Assembly (NCBI GenBank): GCA_947846985.1
Contig: CANTUZ010000005.1
Location: 3,286,001 to 3,350,000 of the forward strand
DNA: 64,000 nt
Direction: 5' to 3'
From: Fratercula arctica
Taxonomy: Eukaryota > Chordata > Aves > Charadriiformes > Alcidae
Shown piece by piece: positions 62,338 to 64,000 of the stretch (the first letter of the stretch is position 1; the number at the start of each line of letters is the position of its first letter). The notes under the pieces are model-generated. The model did not search any database and was not told the origin of the DNA. It saw nothing but the letters and a program-made list of their open reading frames with translations. The position numbers and the translations under genes are program-made.

Positions 62338-64000
62338 GTATTTGTAGATCTAATATCTGAAACATTCCTATCCTGATGCAAATTATACAGAAAGTGTATT
62401 TGAGGTTTCTACACGAATTGCATTTGGGAAGTGGTTGTCAGCAAGTCTGAACTTGAACCCTTGCTCACATCACTTGCTTAGTGGAGCTGTTCTATGTGTT
62501 ATCCCTAAAAGAATCAGTCCCTCCGGGAAATTTGATTTTGGAGTTTTCCTCTGCTGAGGACACAGGAGATATATCTTATTCTGTGATTTAATAAAGAAGT
62601 GTAACTTTCTAGATTAAGCTTTTGGATCTTTACTTAGTTTTGCAGTAGTAGGGTAGCAGTTGCTGAATTATCAGCCTTTGCTTTCTGCCAAAGAGAGGGT
62701 CTGTCTTTCTTGATGAAGCCATTTATTATTTTTTTCCCCATCTTGTTCCCTCTGTGCCTTCCTTCAGAGTCCACAGATTTCCTCTGGCTGTCTCCTGGGA
62801 AAGCAGTAAGGGAAGAGAGGGGGTGTACGTGTGAAGCAGTCATGCGTAGACGCTGGAATTTCCCCCCTCTCCGTTGCTCGTGCAGAGGCTGTGCAGCTGG
62901 GGGATGAACTGGGCAGAACTATTATGGCACTGGGTGAACACGGAGCAGAGCCATATCGCCCTGAAACGCAATATAGCAAGAAACTGGGGCATGAAACTAG
63001 TATTTAATTAATTTTGATACTGCTTGTATGGTGGTAAATCAACCACTAATAATCTACAGTTAATAGACTTACTCCACTATAACAGAAATCCAAGAAAAAA
63101 AACCAACAGGGTCCAGAGAAGGTTTCAAGTCCTAACTTTTCTAGCAGTTTATTTCAGAGATTCAATCACTGATGTCCTTATTATAGCCATGAGCAAAATA
63201 AATATCCGCTTTATTTTTTTTTCTGTCATGTTGTTTCATGAGTGTTCACTGTTTGCAAAATTCTTTTCACCGCAGCTAAAGGATGGCAGTTCAGGGGTTA
63301 AAAGTGGTCTTGTGAAAAGCTGGTATTAAAGCCTCATTCAATACAGTCTCCCTGTCCAACAGACGTGCTGCATTCCTTGAATTCTCCATAGTAGAATTAG
63401 ATAATAGTAAGTTGTAACTATATAAAGCCCATGATTTTTGCCATAGATCTTCCTACTCTGGCCATAGGGTAAAATATGAGTAAGTTTTAACCAAAAAAAA
63501 AAAAAAAAGAGGGAATCCTCTGAACCTCATTCGCAGGGCCAGTCCTGCTAAACATCAGGAGAACTATTCCCATGTGTAAGTTCTGCCTATGTTGATTAAG
63601 GGTTTTTTCAGGAATCCCTTTTTAAAAAAAAAAATTGTGAAATGCTAAGCTGATATTTTGAAATATGTATTTTTTTTTGTTTAACCTGCCTTCCCAGTTC
63701 TTCTTTCTGCCTGAGACTATAAATGAAAGTGCACAGATATCCTTAGGGAAAAGCTCTTTTCACTGTAATTCCTGATTATTTATGTAGATTCCAGATTCTC
63801 ATTTCCCATACACCTCCACTGATTTCAGTATACTTATAAAAGATCTGAGTTTTGCTTACATGAACTGTAAAAATATGATGCCACTACGTTAAGCAGAGTG
63901 CTGATTGAATATTTGAAATGAAATAGTAAGCCTTTTTTTTTTAAATTTTGCCTAAATGTACGTCATCGTGGATACTTTCTGGTAAGGTCAGGAAATTATG
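62338..64000 (+). other. SHANK2: SHANK2 intron, 5' part (continues past the window)
   Basis: Begins with the donor gtatttgtag after codon 136. It is AT-rich, with an A-run at 63493-63508 and short T/A runs near 63623-63636 and 63670-63679. No exon, repeat family or RNA gene was recognised. The acceptor and the exon encoding the SPN-ankyrin linker are outside the window. Confidence 0.85.

Overview
The window reads as avian nuclear DNA. It is AT-rich and intron-like. It carries ten recognisable CR1 LINE fragments in both orientations, several with the 3' tail (tcatagaatcatagaatgg on the reverse strand) typical of bird CR1. It also carries one solo retroviral LTR with the TGTCCTGGTTTGGG...CCCAAACCATGACA ends common in birds. 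No bacterial, organellar or exogenous viral gene organisation is present. CR1 copies of the younger type (6.3, 36.9, 47.5, 48.8, 55.7 and 61.2 kb, and the long copy at 4.4 kb) are similar enough to suggest a neoavian bird, but the species cannot be fixed from sequence alone.

The only protein gene I can support is the 5' part of SHANK2, on the + strand. Two coding exons are clear. The first (52423-52642) has a short 5' UTR, the start codon at 52439 and 68 codons beginning MPRSPTSSEDEM. The second (62134-62337) is exactly 68 codons, phase 0 on both sides. Together they encode the SHANK2-specific N-terminus and most of the SPN (Shank/ProSAP N-terminal, Ras-association-like) domain. The rest of the gene (ankyrin repeats, SH3, PDZ, proline-rich region, SAM) lies beyond the right edge.

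Layout. 1-4.4 kb: unannotated AT-rich DNA with a small 80-bp-period duplication. 4.4-5.1 kb: CR1 running into a strong CpG island (about 5.15-6.33 kb), which is the best candidate for the SHANK2 promoter and non-coding first exon, then another short CR1. 6.5-52.4 kb: a very long presumed 5' UTR intron holding CR1s, a solo LTR with an internal 14-bp minisatellite, an ancient CR1, a candidate alternative exon at 14.9-15.0 kb, and a GC-rich patch with a TATA motif at 31.4-31.6 kb. 52.4-62.3 kb: the two coding exons and the 9.5-kb intron between them, which contains two inverted CR1s and an unassigned antisense ORF. 62.3-64 kb: the start of the next intron.

Most other open reading frames are chance, repeat-derived or GC-rich shadow frames. 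I found no CRISPR array, no tRNA or rRNA, and no convincing new molecular system. The most interesting leads are the possible in-frame upstream exon of SHANK2, the inverted CR1s flanking the start-codon exon, the LTR with its ordered minisatellite, and the antisense 195-codon ORF.
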